DNA of 64,000 nucleotides from assembly GCF_012999535.1 (NCBI RefSeq), contig NZ_JABBWV010000015.1, forward strand, positions 1 through 64,000, written 5' to 3'. The notes beneath the pieces were generated by a model. That model was not told the DNA's origin. It worked only from the letters and a program-made list of their open reading frames with translations, and ran no database searches. Positions within the stretch are counted from its first letter, which is position 1; every line of letters begins with the position of its first letter. Source of the stretch: Microbispora sp. H11081. Its GTDB lineage: Bacteria > Actinomycetota > Actinomycetes > Streptosporangiales > Streptosporangiaceae. The translations under genes were made by a program, and so were the position numbers. Positions 62,744-64,000 of the stretch are shown here, one piece after another.

Positions 62744-63322
62744 TCAGCAGGGGCCGGCGTCGCCGAGCGAGGTGAGCAGCTTGCGGAGAAGCACGGAGAG
62801 CTGGGCCCGGTCCTCGCCGGTGAGGCCGGCCAGCAGTCGCTCCTCGTTGGCCACGTGACCGGAGAGCAGCGCGTCGACCAATGCCCGGCCCTCGCCGGTG
62901 AGGGTGATCAGCACCATGCGGCGGTTGGCGGGCGAGACCTCCCGGTGCACCAGTCCCTTGGCGGCGAGGCGGTCCACCCGGTTGGTGAGCGCGGCGGAGC
63001 TGACCATGGCGGCGGTGGCGAGGTCGCTCATGCAGAGCCGGTGGTCGGGGTTGGACCGGAAGAGCGTGGCGAGCACGTCGAACTCCCACGGCTCCAGGTC
63101 GTGTTCCGAGAAGTGCTCCTTGATGCCCCTCTCCAGCAGCCTGGAGGCGCGGGAGATCCGCCCGGCCACCCCCATGGCCGAGCAGTCCACGTCAGGGCGC
63201 ACCTGGGCCCACTGGCCGAGTATCCGGTCGACGGCGTCGGCGCGCATGGTGCCGGTGCCTATCGTGCCGCCGGTGCCTGTGGTGTCGTCGCCGGTGGTCT
63301 CGTCGGCGAGGGTGTCGTTCAT
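62744..63322 (-). CDS. MarR-family transcriptional regulator
   Basis: A 192-aa winged-helix regulator, ATG 63322; a shorter start at 63247 would drop a Thr/Gly-rich tail. The DNA-binding part includes LCMSDLATAAMVSSAALTNR and the wing SPANRRMVLITLTGEG. It is divergent from an epimerase gene, and the shared gap holds matching palindromic sites, so autoregulation and control of the neighbour are likely. Confidence 0.93.
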   Translation of the reverse strand: MNDTLADETTGDDTTGTGGTIGTGTMRADAVDRILGQWAQVRPDVDCSAMGVAGRISRASRLLERGIKEHFSEHDLEPWEFDVLATLFRSNPDHRLCMSDLATAAMVSSAALTNRVDRLAAKGLVHREVSPANRRMVLITLTGEGRALVDALLSGHVANEERLLAGLTGEDRAQLSVLLRKLLTSLGDAGPC

Positions 63323-63381
63323 AGCGCGCAGCGGCCTGGGTCCTCCGCCGCTCCTCCTCCACCGTCCATGGTAGCCGACAC

Positions 63382-63393
63382 TTCGACGTTGAA
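63382..63393. promoter_or_regulatory. MarR operator candidate 1
   Basis: TTCGACGTTGAA, a 12-bp palindrome with one mismatch, overlapping the -35 box TTGAAA of the epimerase promoter. Confidence 0.55.
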
Positions 63394-63418
63394 ATATCTT
63401 CCGGCCGTACGCTAGCCT
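63389..63418 (+). promoter_or_regulatory. Promoter for the epimerase gene
   Basis: -35 TTGAAA at 63389-63394, 18-nt spacer, -10 TAGCCT at 63413-63418. Confidence 0.55.
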
Positions 63419-63420
63419 CT

Positions 63421-63443
63421 ACGTCGAACAGTACAACGTCGAA
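63421..63443. promoter_or_regulatory. MarR operator candidates 2 and 3
   Basis: ACGTCGAA at 63421-63428 and CAACGTCGAA at 63434-63443; the latter is the exact inverse of the left part of operator 1. Both lie just downstream of the -10 box, where a repressor would block transcription. Confidence 0.5.
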
Positions 63444-63460
63444 ATGTTTGAGGTAGAATG

Positions 63461-64000
63461 ATGAAGGTCCTGCTGCTCGGCGCCACGGGGTACATCGGCT
63501 CGGTGCTGGCGGAGCGTCTCGGCGAACACGGCCACGAGGTCGTCTCACTCGTCCGCGCGAAGCCCCGCGACACCGCCGTGCCCGGCGAGGTGCGCCACGG
63601 CGACATCAACGAACCCGGGACGCTCAGGGCGGCGGTGACGCCGGACATCGACGTCGTCGTGCACGCGGCCAACCCCGTCGGGGACGAGGCGGCCGACGTC
63701 GCGGCGATCGAGGCGCTGGCCGGCGGCGGGGCGCGACTCGTCTACGTCAGCGGCGTCTGGGTGCTCGGCGCCACCACGGAGGCGGCGGACGAGGACGCGC
63801 CGGTCAATCCCATCGCACTGTCCGGCTACCGGCCGCGGGTGGAGAGGCTGGTGCGCGACTCGGGCGGCGTCGTCGTCAGGCCGGGCATCGTCTACGGCCG
63901 GGGCGCCGGCATCCCCACGCTGCTCGTCTCCCCCGAGAGGGAGGACGGCCGGTACGTCCACGCGGGCGGCCCGGTGCCGACGTGGCCGACCGTCCACGTC
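63461..64000 (+). CDS. NAD-dependent epimerase/dehydratase family protein (3' truncated by window)
   Basis: The first 180 residues of an extended-SDR-like protein. ATG 63461 (or 63458) with GAGGTAG upstream. It begins MKVLLLGATGYIGSVLAERL with the GxxGxxG cofactor motif; VVVHAANPV, LVYVSGVWVLG and VVRPGIVYGRG follow as in the NAD-dependent epimerase/dehydratase family. The substrate cannot be told. The MarR gene is divergent. Confidence 0.9.
   Translation, partial: MKVLLLGATGYIGSVLAERLGEHGHEVVSLVRAKPRDTAVPGEVRHGDINEPGTLRAAVTPDIDVVVHAANPVGDEAADVAAIEALAGGGARLVYVSGVWVLGATTEAADEDAPVNPIALSGYRPRVERLVRDSGGVVVRPGIVYGRGAGIPTLLVSPEREDGRYVHAGGPVPTWPTVHV

Overview
The window is high-GC actinobacterial chromosome. 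Gene order, frequent GTG starts, 4-bp GTGA/ATGA overlaps and the character of the secreted proteins suggest the order Streptosporangiales (Streptosporangium, Nonomuraea or Microbispora type); the genus cannot be fixed from sequence reading alone. No tRNA, rRNA, CRISPR array, insertion sequence or prophage was seen.

Region 1 (1-28834) is the transcription and translation superoperon, all on the + strand: end of rpoB, rpoC, the str operon (rpsL-rpsG-fusA-tuf), the S10-spc-alpha run from rpsJ to rplQ with secY, adk, map and infA embedded, then truA. Several gaps hold strong hairpins without U-tracts; a full hairpin plus T-run terminator follows rplQ, and another hairpin terminator follows rpoC. 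Region 2 (28855-34374, - strand) interrupts the usual truA-rplM neighbourhood with a CAP-domain exported protein and two tandem, mutually homologous Pro-rich single-pass membrane proteins. Region 3 (34484-37093, +) is rplM-rpsI-glmM, with a clear promoter in front and a 16-bp hairpin terminator behind.

Region 4 (37142-46262) is accessory. It holds a large LuxR-family ATPase regulator, a secreted cutinase resembling PET hydrolases, a two-gene module of an OLD-like ABC/AAA ATPase overlapping a PIN-domain nuclease (the best candidate for an undescribed defence-type system), and an AraC regulator divergent from a monooxygenase-esterase-SDR operon. Region 5 (46286-50747, -) has a four-gene double ABC-2 exporter operon and a DUF389 membrane protein downstream of coaA.

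Region 6 (50758-60333) is housekeeping: coaA (-), then acpS, bifunctional NAD(P)HX repair enzyme, alr, an alpha/beta hydrolase, tsaE, a lipoprotein, a sortase, tsaB, rimI and tsaD. TsaE, TsaB and TsaD act together in tRNA t6A synthesis. Region 7 (60394-64000) has a coiled-coil protein, a THUMP-like methyltransferase, and a MarR regulator divergent from an NAD-dependent epimerase/dehydratase that runs off the end. Nine genes, mostly in regions 2 and 4-7, have a TANNNT-type -10 box only 6-8 nt before the start codon, which suggests leaderless mRNAs.
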